NCBI GenBank assembly: GCA_029961685.1
Contig: JARWKL010000005.1
Span: 5,834,501 to 5,898,500 of the forward strand
From: Aristolochia californica
Lineage: Eukaryota; Streptophyta; Magnoliopsida; Piperales; Aristolochiaceae
Reading direction: 5' to 3'
Length of the DNA: 64,000 bases
This document shows positions 21,784 through 33,393 of this stretch, piece after piece (within the stretch, counting starts at the first letter, position 1; every line of letters begins with the position of its first letter). The notes below the pieces were generated by a model. The model made no database searches, was not told the origin of the DNA, and worked only from the letters and a program-made list of their open reading frames with translations. The position numbers and the translations under genes are program-made.

Positions 21784-23439
21784 CTGCCGAACTCACTCGC
21801 ATTCTTGGCAAGTCGTCTGCTCCCAGTACTCAATTTGCATCCCATGCAGGTATGTCTTGTTCTGCTGGCTCCAGTGACACTCACAAATGAATCTTAGATT
21901 CTGGAGCCACACACCATATGACACCCCATTTGTCTCTTTTACATGATTGTGTTAAGCCTTCACACCCAGTTAACATCCAAGCTGCAAATGGCTCTCCCAT
22001 GCCAATAGCCTTGGTTGGAACTGTCACTCACCCTACTTGGTCTTTGTCTGATGTTTTCTATGTTCCCCATCTAGCTGTTAACCTTCTTTCAATTGGCAAA
22101 CTTACTGATTTAGGTCTTATCATTACCTTTGCTTCTGATCATTGTCTTATACAGGATCGCAAGTCCGGGAGGCAGATTGGGATAGGCCATGGAGAAGGTG
22201 GTCTTTACTTGCTTGATGATTTAAAATTGCCAGCATCTCTACATGTTTCTAATTTGTCAGTTCAATCCATGTTGCAAGATTTACTTTCTATAAATAATCC
22301 TTTTTACTTATGGCATACTCGTTTAGGACATGTTTCTGCTTCTCGTTTACAGTTTATGATCACACACAATATGTTGGATTCTACTATTAAATCTTCCCCT
22401 CTTAGTGATTGTGTTGGTTGTAATCTTGGCAAACAATGCCATTTACCTTTTACATTAAGTCACTCGATTACTTATTCTCCTTTTTATCTTGTTCACTCTG
22501 ATGTTTGGGGCCCTGCACCTGTATCCACTAAAGGTGGGGCTCGCTTTTATGCATTACTTGTCGATGATTTCACTCGTTTCTCTTGGATATTTCTTATGCA
22601 TCGAAAATCAAATTTTTATTCTATTTATGTTCAATTTTGTGCTATGGTACGAACCCATTTTTCCATTGACATTAAATTTTTTCGCTTTGATTCGGGTGGT
22701 GAATATATGTCATCTTTATTGAATGATTTTCTGAAGTCTGAGGGCACTATTCATCAGTTGTCTTGTCCTTATACACCTCAGGAGAATGGTGTTGCAGAAC
22801 GTAAACATCGTCATCTTGTTGAAACCGCTCGCTCTTTACTGCTCCATGCCTCTGTCCCTTCTGAATTTGGGGGGGAAGCCCTTCATACTGCCACTTATTT
22901 GATTAATCGTATTCCTTCATTTATTTCTAGCAGTATCTCCCCTTTTGAACGGTTGTATGGTGTTCGTCTTACCTATGAGCACTTGCGTGTCTTTGGCTGT
23001 GCATGCTTTGTCTTATTACCCCCTTCCTGTCGCACTAAATTGTCTGCCAAATCTGCATTGTGTGTTTCTTGGTTATGGTTTTGGTCAAAAAGGATACCGA
23101 TGTTACCATCCTAAGTCTGGTAGACTTTTTGTTTCTCGCAATGTTAAGTTCTTGGAACAGTTCTGTTACTTTCGGATTCCCTTGTCTACTCCTGGTTTGC
23201 ATGATACAGAATTGTTACACATTGATCCCTTTGTATCTGATGAGCCCCATGATGACCAGTTAATCACTCACCATCCGTCCACTGATTCACCCCTCCATCC
23301 AGAGGTTTCCTCTAGTCTGCCTTCACAGCAGTCACATGCAGGTACTGACTTACCTTCTCCCATGGCGCCTCTCCCTCTCGACTCTCTGGACTCTGGTGAT
23401 CCGCATCTTGCCACCCCTCGCGTTTCCACTCGTGTCTGA
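21784..23439 (+). pseudogene. copia protease start and integrase, degraded
   Basis: The pol frame is open upstream of 21888, where TGA precedes ILDSGATHH, the protease active-site motif; Trp is expected there. From 21918 the frame runs 398 codons with HTRLGH, C-x2-C, DVWGPAP and RFDSGGEYM, so the integrase Asp and the DSGGEY segment are in frame, and then PQENGVAERKH. It shifts frame near 23065 (VCVSWLWFW in place of VCVFLGYGF) and continues to 23439. Confidence 0.8.
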
Positions 23440-23451
23440 CGTCCCCCTCAG

Positions 23452-24566
23452 ATGGTGAGTGAGTTATTATCAATATAAATGATAAAAATTACTTAATTTT
23501 ATAATATCCGTATTTTTAATTTTTTAATAGATAAATTCTCTCTCACAAATTTGAAATCAAATATATCGTTAAAATCCTTAATTTATATAAATACAAAAGA
23601 GGTTATTTTACATAAAACTATTCTGATAGATTTAATTTTTATAAGATTAACTCAGATAAATATTAACATTTTTAAACTAATAAATAATACGTTAAATCAA
23701 GATTTTTTAATTTAACTAAATATATAAATTAAGAGTACCGAGAGTTCTTTCTACCGTACGAAAGCATAAAATTCACAAAAGCACTTTGAATCAAAAGGCA
23801 CATGCAGATAAAAATAAAGCCTTAATTTATTTTAGATAGTTTGATTTGTTTAAAATAAATAATTTTAACATGTTTCAAATTAAAAAATAATTTTAACTTT
23901 TTTTAATTTATTAATAATTTTTATAAATAATTAGTTGCTTAAAATTATTTATCAATATAAATGATAAAAATTACTTAATTTTATAATATCCATATTTTTA
24001 ATTTTTTCATAGCTAAATTCTCTCTCACAAATTTGAAATCAAATAAATTGTTAAAATCCTTAATTTATATAAATAAAAAAGTCGTTATTTTACATAAAAT
24101 TACTCTGAAAGATTTAATTTTTATAAGATAAACTAAGTTAAATTTAAAATTTTTTACACTAATAAATAAATTTATTAAATTAAAATTTTTTAATTTAATT
24201 AAATATATAAATTAAGAGTACCAAGAGTTCTCTCTAGCATAAGAAAGCGTAAAATTCACAAAAGCACTTTGAATCAAAAGGCACATGCAGATAAAAATAA
24301 AATCTTAGTTTATTTTAGATAGTTTGATTTGTTTAAAATAAAATGATTTTAACAAGTTTTAAATTTATTAATAATTTTTATAAATAATTAGTTATTTAAA
24401 GTGATTAATCAATATAAATGAAAAAAAAATCAAAATTTCATAATATCCATATTTTTAATTTTTTAATAGCTAAATTCTCTCTCACAAATTTGAAATCAAA
24501 TATATTGTTAAAATCCTTAATTTATATAAATAAAAAAATATTGTTAAAATTACTTAATTTACTAGG
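23452..24566 (+). repeat. AT-rich satellite, about 2.4 monomers
   Basis: Begins with the ten-base filler and AGTTATT. Conserved boxes lie near 23745 and 24228. It ends at AATTACTTAATTTACTAGG, the same end as the array before the solo LTR at 56026. No genes. Confidence 0.85.
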
Positions 24567-24571
24567 TGCAG
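24567..24571. other. Empty insertion site (TGCAG)
   Basis: ACTAGGTGCAGCTAATATCA here is uninterrupted. At the paralogous place (56021-57380) the same text is split by a 1336-bp LTR between TGCAG and TGGAA. This is therefore the unoccupied allele of that target site. Confidence 0.8.
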
Positions 24572-27260
24572 CTAATATCATTAAGAGTATATGACCATCT
24601 TAGGCGCTCGTCCACACAATTAATCTTAGGATTTCACTGTGAATAGTTCGTGAAAGAACCCAAAAGTCTCCAAGAAATGGTAAATGCAGATGGTTTCTAC
24701 TTATTTAAACAGACCTTTCTCAAGATTCAATCCCCCATCATTTCGTATTAAAGGGTAAGAAGCACTGGTTAGCAATTCTTCCTTCCTTGAATTAACTTCT
24801 TAAGCTCAATATTTTTAACATCTATCAGTAAATGGAGAACTAAAGAGATCTAGTTTGCTTCTGTCCTGAGATGCATCAACATAAGTCCAGACATATCTTA
24901 TACACTGATTAATAACTGATTTCCAGGAAAGCAGATGAAGGGACTCACCAACAACATGTTTTGTCATAATCTTTCATGGAGAGTCAGTGAGTATACTGTA
25001 TTAAGTGATATTGACTTCAGTAGAGACACTCCAGCAACCATTCGATGCAAATATAAGTTTGTCAAAGTATAATATGTGAGAACCAAGGAGTGCAGCTACT
25101 GTACCTTGGTTGGCGCTGTTGTGTGTTGGCAACTTGGCACTGTCTTTCGTCTTGACACAGTTCTTGCTGCTTTGAGCCTGTTTGTACAGTGGTCCATGTC
25201 CATCATTACTGGTTTCTCCATTTACTATCACACCATCCAGTCCAACTGTTATTTCATTGGATCCGCAGCTCTCCTTTTCTTCTCCTCCCACATCATCTTT
25301 CTTCTTGGTATTGAACGAAGCTTGATGACTGTAGTGAGTTGCTTCTTAGATCTTCAACAGAGGATTCTGGCTGGCAGGTTGCCATCCACCTCTCTAACCA
25401 GCTCCATCCCCAAGTTGGGTTGCCTGGAGTCTGATTGGGCTTGTTTCTTTTTGGATGTACAGGTTCTTAGCAGTCAACAAGTAGAACATTTGGATACTTG
25501 AGTCTTTACTCTGAACATACAGAAATTAGAGTCGATAAGTCGAAAATAAACAGATCAGTGTCCTTGAGAAACCTAGACTTACCTGTTGTGAAAATGCATA
25601 AGCCAATGCTCTCTCACGCCTTGTTGTTGCCTCCTGCCTGTGTTGGATTCTTAACTTTGCTATATTGCTACTCACTGTGCTGTCGTTCCATTCTTCCTTT
25701 GCATGGCATCATTCAAGGTGAACAATTTTTCTAAAAATTCAATTTTCTTTTCGTTCATTTGTTTTTGACAATCACGCTAGTCTGAGTTGAAATACTCAAC
25801 TGGTCATCTTCTCCTACCTGTTAATTTATTACGTATTGGATATAAATAAAAAAATTCTATTAGACAGAACTATTCGATGGAGACAATTCCAAGTTATGGC
25901 TACTTCTAGAGTGGCAATTTCAAAAGTACCATCAGCTTACCTGTCGGCAGTTCCTATCTGTTAGATCCCAATATATGTGTTGACAACTTGTTTATATGCC
26001 TACTACAGAAATCAGATTTCTCATTTCCTAGTATGATTGCTTATGTTATGAGTTCACTTCAATTTACCCAAGTATTATTTAAGAGGAATAGAGACTGAAC
26101 TTTTCATAATTAAATGATAGTTTTACATGTGGTTCGACAAAATTTTGATGTCATACTATGAAATATACATGCAGAACTTTCCCTTTAAGGTCTCAAGCAG
26201 GCAGTGTAGTTTCAATTTACATGTACATGTCAGTTTCAAGTGAGAAGAGTTGGCATGTGTAATACCTTCTGCTTGGAGATTTGGGTTTTGGACTTCTGAT
26301 GTACTCGAGGATGAAAAGGGGCAGTTTCATGTATTTTTCAGTTGAAGCACCAGTTTCGACTTCAACTGATGTGCCTCCAGACTCGGTGAATGGTTTGCTT
26401 TCTTCACTACTCTCCCTTTTACAGAACCCTCTGGTTTCTTGGAACTGACGCCTGGCCTGATAGAAAGACAGCAGCAAAATGGCTTTTCAGAATCACCCAA
26501 GTAAAGTCACTAAAAAGAAACCCTTGACTTGAAAATCCAACAAGATCAGTTAGCCTCATTGTGGATAGGTGAAACTCTGAAAGTCTTGAGTCAGCCACTT
26601 CTTAAGGGCATGCCTCTTGATGTTAGACCATCAGAATTTCTTTTCCAAGAGGCTATTTCTTTCAGCATGACTGTCAACCAATTGCCCAATTTAAGAATCA
26701 TGCTGCATAATTTCTATTGGATTACATCATTTATGATGCTAATACCTAGATGGCTTTTGTAGCTATTAGTAGATACAATGTTTAGGAAGCATAAGCAAAC
26801 CAGAATGCCGACTGGATAACTATAGCTGCATCATCTTTCTGTGAGCATCTTGCTTGGTTGACGTCTTCTCTTTCTGTAATTTGTTCTTCATAAGATTCAG
26901 ACTGTATTTCTTGATGAATTTCTTCATCCTTTATTGGCTCTGTTGTGAGTTGCCTCGGAACTCCTTACAGAAGCAGAATCCTCCCCTGCAAGAACTGAAT
27001 TTACTTCGTCCACTCCCAACTCTTCTTGTCCATCGCAATGCTCTTAATCTGCTAAAATCAAATAAATATCACTCTATTTAACATAAAAATGTGCCAAGTA
27101 ACAAAGTCTACAATGTCAGAAAATCTTCAGTCATATGAAGACAAAAACTACAGAAACAGGACAAATGCTCCAAAAGTTCGGTATAGACCTCACAGTTAGA
27201 AACAGCCGGAAGATTAAATTCTTGACTCATTTTCGTAAGATTTACCGGGCAAAACTACTC
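24572..27260 (-). pseudogene. IQD-family (IQ67 calmodulin-binding) gene relic
   Basis: On the minus strand, 26773-26940 encodes EPIKDEEIHQEIQSE followed by DDAAIVIQSAFWFAYAS, resembling the first IQ motif of plant IQ67-domain proteins, then a stop. At 25330-25440 the same strand encodes PTWGWSWLERWMATCQPESS, matching the WLERWM motif conserved in IQD C-termini. At 25001-25310 an open C-terminal-like stretch follows. Frames change between pieces (one shift near 26940, one near 25290) and the central IQ repeats are gone, so it is a pseudogene or a multi-exon gene that has lost exons. IQD proteins normally tether calmodulin to microtubules or nuclei. A second copy is at 57373-60180. Confidence 0.5.
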
Positions 27261-27473
27261 ATTTTCTCTTGTGCAAGATCCCGTCAGTTATTATCCGGAT
27301 TTTATCAACGGTTTCAAGCTACTGCAAGACAACTCATTTCCTACTGCCTTCCTAGATTTTTTATCACACAAAATATATGAAATAAACGGTAAAGAAATCA
27401 GTTGATCTGCTATGTTATTTCTTTAACAGAGAGAAATTTTCAGCGAGAGCAGAGAAAGAAAAAAAGTTAAAGA
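27261..27473 (+). promoter_or_regulatory. MADS promoter and leader (intact gene 1)
   Basis: TATA-like TATATGA at 27374-27380, exactly 100 bp before the ATG. A pyrimidine-rich TTATTTCTTTAACAG (27415-27429) looks like a splice acceptor in the leader. Compared with the 60545 copy, about 155 bp are missing just upstream (after AAACTAC at 27251-27257). Unlike the pseudogene units it has no RT fragment upstream; it adjoins the IQD relic. Confidence 0.4.
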
Positions 27474-28070
27474 ATGGGGATGGGAAAGAGAAAGCTGGAG
27501 ATGAAGAAGATTGAGAATCGACAAGCTTTGCAAGTCACCTTCTCCAAGCGGAAGAAGGGACTGTTCAAGAAAGCTGAGCAACTCTCCCTTCTAACCGGCG
27601 CTTCCGTCTTCGTCGTTGCCTTCTCTCCCGCCGGCAGGCCCTTTGTCTTCGGAGACGAGGGTTTGTTGCAGCGCTATCTCGAAGGCGAGACGAACATCCC
27701 AAAGGCGGTGGAAGACGAAGATCCCTTTGTCTCCTTGGACAACATCGACTTGGAGCAATGCACCCTTGATGAGCTCGAGCTTTTGATCGCCAATATGCAG
27801 GAGGAAGAAGCCACGATACTGGAGCTCGCGGACGAATTGAATGCGACCATGCCGGCCTCTGGGCAGCAGTTGACGTTGGAGGCTGCACCTGCTGCTGTAA
27901 TTGACGGAGTGGAGGCTACCCAACTGCATCAGGATCTTGAGATATTTCTTATGCACACCGAAGAAGAAGGAAATACCTCGTCCGAGATTTCGCTACCATC
28001 GGAAGATTTCTTTAATGATTTGCCGCCACTGGATGTCTCCGACTACTACCTGGATTCATTCCTGCGTTGA
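27474..28070 (+). CDS. M-type (type I, M-alpha-like) MADS-box transcription factor
   Basis: Intact single-exon gene, 198 residues. The MADS domain occupies about 6-66: basic KRKLEMKKIENRQALQVTFS, KRKKGLFKKAEQLSLLTGAS, then VAFSPAGRPFVFGDEG. The KKIEN, QVTFSKR and SPAG/FG signatures match the plant AGL61/AGL62 group, which acts in female gametophyte and endosperm as DNA-binding heterodimers in the nucleus. There is no K domain. Residues 92-125 (LEQCTLDELELLIAN, EEATILELADELNA) are acidic and Leu-rich, a likely coiled coil. The C-terminus is acidic (EDFFNDLPPLDVSD) and may activate transcription. ATG 27474 is the first in frame; GGGATGGG offers a second at codon 3. Nearly identical to 60545, suggesting recent duplication. 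Confidence 0.88.
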   Translation: MGMGKRKLEMKKIENRQALQVTFSKRKKGLFKKAEQLSLLTGASVFVVAFSPAGRPFVFGDEGLLQRYLEGETNIPKAVEDEDPFVSLDNIDLEQCTLDELELLIANMQEEEATILELADELNATMPASGQQLTLEAAPAAVIDGVEATQLHQDLEIFLMHTEEEGNTSSEISLPSEDFFNDLPPLDVSDYYLDSFLR

Positions 28071-29884
28071 TGTTGGGTTTTTTTAATTTTTATACTGTTT
28101 GGTTGCTCACCATTTCTGGGTTCTGGCACTGTATTTCTGGTGTTTCACACGTTTGGTTTTTTATTATGTAGAGAGATGATTCTAATTAATTGACTCCCAA
28201 AACTCTCTTTTTGGGATTGAATAATAATTCTTGCTCATTTTCACCCTTTGCTTCTTCTTTACTGCATTTACTTCATGGCTGCTTGTGTATTGGGAGTGGA
28301 TGTAGGTTTCTATAAATTTGTTGCCCGTCAGGAGACTAAGAAGAGATGTAAATTAGTTTATATTTTTCTTATATCAAAGGTAGAAGACGATTATTAACCC
28401 TAAAACCTGTCCAAAAACCTAAAGTACAACACTAGAAATTGAATCAAAATGGACACCAGAATTAATCGACATATCTTGCACAAATTAAAACTTGTATAGG
28501 TACTGGGAAAGATTAATCTTGCTGACTAATAAATTGTGGGCAGTCCTCTTCTACATAATTGCACATTTTATTTATTTTATTCACTTTAGGTCTAACAAAT
28601 AAAGATTAATTAATCTCTACGCATTTCTTAGTAGTAGTGCTGACATGTCTAGGCAATACATGTATCACTGCAGTGTCTATGTATTCATTAATTGGTTGAC
28701 CAGAAGAAATCATGTAGCCATCCTTGAATTTCATGGATTTGGCACGATGGGCACCTCACCATCGCAGTTGTAAAAAATTGACGTTTTTCTCATTTCAGAC
28801 GTGTTAGAAAATATACCATAAATTGCTGAAAAGATAGGAGATAGAGTTTCCATCATCCGGACATCAAACTTGACAAATGGTTAATTAGTGGTTGTATTAG
28901 TCCAGAAAAACAAATGTCATTCTAAACATATTGTTATTTCATTAAAACTTTTTTATTTTGAAAGACTATATATCTATCTATTTCTAGCTATATATCCATA
29001 TTATCTAATCTAATATATACGTTAATGGAACAGGGGTCAAGTTTTTCTCATAAACTAGCCGAGATGGCAAATGCTCCCTGCCCCCTCAGCCTCTTAAACA
29101 AACGAGAGTCGAAAGATAAGAGGAAGAGAAGCTCGTAGAGAAAATCGATATCGTTAGATGGAAATCCATATTTTGGCACTATCTTCCTCCAAGAATCTCG
29201 ATGCATGTCCAAAGGTGAATGAGGATTTTTACAGTAGAACGCTCTATGGAGGAGCAAATGAAGATAAAGACATCTCATGACATCAGTAATCCTCAATCCC
29301 CTTTAATTCTGGTAGCATATGCCAAATATTTTGCTAGCTGCTAGGATTTTTTCGATCGAGGCGTGCAATCAAGCAAGCTCGAGCAATTCCATTCTTGCCT
29401 AACTGCGGCCAAGACTTTACTTTGCTGGTACTTTTTCCATTTGCGGCCTGATTTCAGCTACAATTTCCATGACAAAGGAGTCTTGGGACTTGGCTCACTG
29501 TAGCATGGATTATTGTACAGTAGAATGCTCATTGTGAGTTTCTTCGTCCCTCTTCTTTTCATCTTTCTTTTGTTTGTAAGACTGAAGGGAGCTCTTAGAT
29601 TTGACAAAGATTCAATTATTGAATGAATAAAGATAATTATCAGGTGATTTTTTGGGATTTCCTTTAAAGTTCAAAAGGCTGAACAGTAAAAGAAACATGG
29701 AACCAAGGCAGCAAAGCAAGAGAAATGTATGGAGTAGGATATTTTGAAGTAAGAAGACTTTCTTTCGCCTCTCTTTATGTTCTCTTTTTTCCTTAATGAT
29801 TTTGTTATGCAACTTGTGTTCGACATAAATGAGAGAAATTTTTACAACAAAGTATGAGAGGATGAATTGAACCACATTTTACAT
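28071..29884 (+). repeat. MADS 3' flank and array module
   Basis: Follows the intact gene: TATACTGTTTGGTTGCTCAC, then the module with the minus-strand 82-codon frame and the flank/LTR-like stretch. At about 29884 (TTACATTGATTAGTTTATAT) the LTR-like stretch jumps directly to MADS 3'-flank text. The RT fragment, promoter and MADS gene of the next unit are missing: a ghost unit. Confidence 0.7.
29048..29278 (-). CDS. Conserved hypothetical ORF, array module
   Basis: Third copy of the 82-codon frame (open to 29296), with Cys for Tyr in AFYCKN and Trp for Leu in RDSWRK. No indel and no stop. Function unknown. Confidence 0.3.
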   Translation of the reverse strand: MRCLYLHLLLHRAFYCKNPHSPLDMHRDSWRKIVPKYGFPSNDIDFLYELLFLLSFDSRLFKRLRGQGAFAISASL

Positions 29885-31407
29885 TGATTAGTTTATATTT
29901 TTGTTAAATCGAAGGTAGAAGACGATTATTAACCCTAAAACCTATCCAAAAATCTAAAGTCCAACACTAGAAATTGCATCGAAATGGACACCAGAAATAA
30001 TCGACCTATCTTGCCCAAATTAAAACATGTATAGGTACTGGGAAAGATCTGGACAACCGAATGATCCCAATTCTGAATCCGAGACAGTCACCGGATTCAA
30101 ATTGCAGGACCCCTATTGAGGAGAACCGAGAACTTAATCCTTCACACTTGTAAACAACAATTCATGTTTTTTCTCATTTCAGACGTGTCAGAAAATATAC
30201 CATAAATTACAGAAAATACAGGAGATAAGAGTTTACATCTTCCGGACATCAATTATGGCAAATGGTTAATTAGTGGTTGCATTAGTCTAGAAAAAAAAAA
30301 CGACAATGTAAAGTTGAAGAAATTTCTGTACAAAAAGGATTTTCTTTTTCTTTTTTCTCCTAGAACAGATGAGAATGCCTTCAGGATAGCTGCAGCTTCT
30401 ACCAAATACCAAAGACATGGCATTGGTGTTATACAGAGTGAGCATCATAAAGACCAAAAACCCTGGGTTTGGGTTTTGGGTGGGTGAAGAAAACACCCAT
30501 ATCTATTCAGACACCCACTCTGAATAATCTCCTTAACTCCACCATCACGAGCATGATGAGGTACATAAACGAAAATTGGTTAATGGATCTCCTTGAGGAA
30601 CTCCCTCAAAATTTTCAAGATGTAATTTTTACTGTCTTTGGACATACATTAAGGAATTCCAACGAGGTGAGGATACGAGACCTCACCATGTCACAGAGAG
30701 GACATGGAAATAGTGGCTCATGTTTTGAATCCCAAGAAGGGAACCTTCTCTCGGCTCACCACAATTGATATTTTCTGGTTGATGACTATCTTCTAGAGGG
30801 TCCCTTTGGATTATGGATATTTCATGGCCAATAGGATGGCCGATGTAGTTGTTAACTCAAAGGCGAGCAATCTACTATTCGCACAAGAGATTACCATCAC
30901 CCTTCTCTAGAGTGGCATAGACCTCTCGAATGAGGTTTCTATGGACATGACAAGGAAGATGTCCATAAGAGAAATCAAAGTTGAAATTTTTTGGATTTGT
31001 CAAGTGGTGTGGATAGTGGATTCATTAAGAAAATATACCCAAGGAGAAAACCCCACAATAAGCCACTTCTAGAGACGAGATGAGTCTCGAGCCTCTCGAG
31101 GAACAATAAGAATTTGCAAAGGGGAAAATAATGGAAGAGGGTGCATCACTGTCTACTGATCAACTCTCTACTCTTGTAGAAGTCATTGATGATGTTCGGC
31201 TTACTCAAGTAACAATTATTTCCCGCCAAGACAAGATGACACGACTGCAAATGATGGAGCAGCAATTTGACATCATCCTCAGTCGACTTCCACCTTCATC
31301 CTAGTTGACCATAGGATCTACCCTTTTTTTTTCCTTCCATGTACATGATTATACTTATATGTTTTTTGTTTGATACTTGTACACATTTCGTAATCATTGG
31401 AACTTCT
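29885..31407 (+). repeat. MADS 3' flank, type-B module (second copy)
   Basis: Near-copy of 18395-19907. The mid-sized frames seen in the first copy are broken here (for example TCTCTAGAGTGG near 30905 for TCTCCAGAGTGG, and one-base deletions near 30970), so they are unlikely to be real. The terminal 57-codon frame is intact. Ends at satellite. Confidence 0.65.
31131..31304 (+). CDS. Small hypothetical ORF (57 aa), second copy
   Basis: Same start (MEEGAS), length and stop as 19637-19810, with a handful of substitutions such as RQDKMTRLQMM for RHDKTTRLQMM. The equivalent at about 41380-41490 has lost its start through an internal deletion. Unknown function. Confidence 0.25.
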   Translation: MEEGASLSTDQLSTLVEVIDDVRLTQVTIISRQDKMTRLQMMEQQFDIILSRLPPSS

Positions 31408-33393
31408 TTCTAGCGTACTAAAGCGTAAAATTCATAAAAGCACTTTGAATCAAAAGGCACATGCAGTTAAAAATAAAATCTTAGTTTATTTTAGATAGTT
31501 TGATTTGTTTAAAATAAAATAAATTTAACATGTTTTTAATTTATTAATATTTTTTATAAATAATTAGTTATTTAACATAATTTATCAATATAAATGATAA
31601 AAATTACTTAATTTTATAATAACCGCATTTTTAATTTTTTAATAGCTAAATTATCTCTCACAAATTTGAAATCAAATAAATTGTTAAAATCCTTAATTTA
31701 TATAAATAAAAAAGAGGTTATTTTACATAAAATTACTCTGATAGATTTAATTTTTATAAGATAAACTAAGATAAATTTAAAATTTTTTAAACTAATAAAT
31801 AAATAAATAAAATTTATATTTTTTAATTTAATTAAATATATAAATTAAGAGTAGCGAGAAATCTTTCTAGCGTACGAAAGCGTAAAATTCACAAAAGCAC
31901 TTTGAATAAAAAGGCACATGCACAAAAAAATAAAATCTTAGTTTATTTTAGATAGTTTCATTTGTTTAAAATAAAATAATTTTAACATGTTTTAAATTAA
32001 TAAATAATTTTTACAAGTTTTTAATTTATTAAATTTTTTTTATAAATAATTAGTTATTTAACATAATTTATCAATATAAATGATAAAAGTTACTAAATTT
32101 TATAATATCTGTATTTTTTATTTTTTAATAGATAATTTCTCTCACACAAATTTGAAATATAATAAATTGTTAAAATTCTTAATTTATATAATAAAAATGA
32201 GGTTATTTTACTTAAAATTACTATGATAGATTTAATTTTTATAAGATAAACTAAGATAAATTTTAAATTTTTTAAACTAATAAATAAATCAATTAAGACT
32301 ACCGAGAGTTCTTTCTAGCGTTCGAAAGCGTAAAATTCATAAAAGCACTTTGAATCAAAAGACACATGCAAATAAAAAAAATCTTAGTTTATTTTAGATA
32401 GATTGATTAGTTTAAAATAGAATAATTTTAAAAATTTTCAAATTAATAAATAATTTTAACATGTTTTTAATTTATTAATAAAATTTTAAAATAATTAGTT
32501 ATTTGACATAATTTATCAATATAAATGATAAAATTTACTAAATCATATAATATCTGTATGTTTAATTTTTTAATAGCTAAATTCTCTCGCACAAATTTGA
32601 AATCAAATATATCATTAAAATCCATAATTTATATAAATACAAAAGAGGTTATTTTACATAAAACTACTCTGATAGATTTAATTTTTATAAGATAAACTAA
32701 GATAAATATAAAATTTTTTAAACTAGTAAATAAATACGTTAAATTAATATTTTTTAATTTAATTAAATATATAAATTAAGAGTACCAAGAGTTCTTTCTA
32801 GCGTACGAAAGAGTAAAATCCACCAAAGCACTTTGAATCAAAAGGCACATGCAGATAAAAAGAAAAACTTAGTTTATTTTAGATAGTTTGATTTGTTTAT
32901 AATAAAATAATTTTAACATGTTTTAAATTAATAAATAATTTTAACATGTTTTTTAATTTATTAATAATTTTTATAAATAATTAGTTATTTAACATAATTT
33001 ATCAATATAAATAATAAAAATTACTTAATTTTATAATATCTATATTTTTAATTATTTAATAGCTAAATTCTCTCTCACAAATTTGAAATCAAATATATTG
33101 TTAAAATCCTTAATTTATATAAATACAAAAGAGGTTATTTTACATAAAACTACTCTGATATATTTAATTTTAATTAGATAAACTAAGATAAATATTAACT
33201 TTTTTAAACTAATAAATAAATACGTTAGATTAAGATTTTTTAATTTAATTAAATATATAAATTAAGTGTACCGAGAGTTCTTTCTAGTGTACGAAAACGT
33301 AAAATTCACAAAAGCACTTTGAATCAAAAGGCACATGCAGATAAAAATAAAATTTTAGTTTATTTTAGATAGTTTGATTTGTTTAGAATAAAA
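31408..33393 (+). repeat. AT-rich satellite, about 4 monomers
   Basis: One of the two longest arrays. Monomer starts (TCTTTCTAGCG-like) lie near 31408, 31868, 32312, 32794 and 33279, giving periods of about 445-490 bp. Each monomer has the box GCACTTTGAATCAAAAGGCA or a one-base variant. It ends by fusing to copia gag within AAAATTTTTAGTTGG. Confidence 0.9.

Larger units (their letters stand above)
20011..23451 (+). mobile_element. Ty1/copia remnant, copy 3
   Basis: 5' LTR, primer-binding site, gag, protease start and integrase, truncated in the linker before RT at 23451 (CGTGTCTGACGTCCCCCTCAG). It continues into the ten-base filler ATGGTGAGTG (23452-23461) and satellite. Same end structure as copies 2 and 6. 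Has no 3' LTR of its own. Confidence 0.9.

Noticed and set aside
25076..25501. 141-codon plus-strand hydrophobic frame looking like a membrane protein
   Set aside because: Opposite strand carries the IQD-like WLERWM coding; hydrophobicity is the usual shadow of a charged antisense protein.
27591..27956. 121-codon minus-strand frame inside the intact MADS gene (also 60662-61027)
   Set aside because: Antisense shadow of a well-supported MADS coding frame; it survives only because the sense frame is conserved.
31408..33393. Regular repeats considered as CRISPR or MITE array
   Set aside because: Head-to-tail AT-rich monomers of 445-490 bp without spacers or terminal inverted repeats; this is a satellite.
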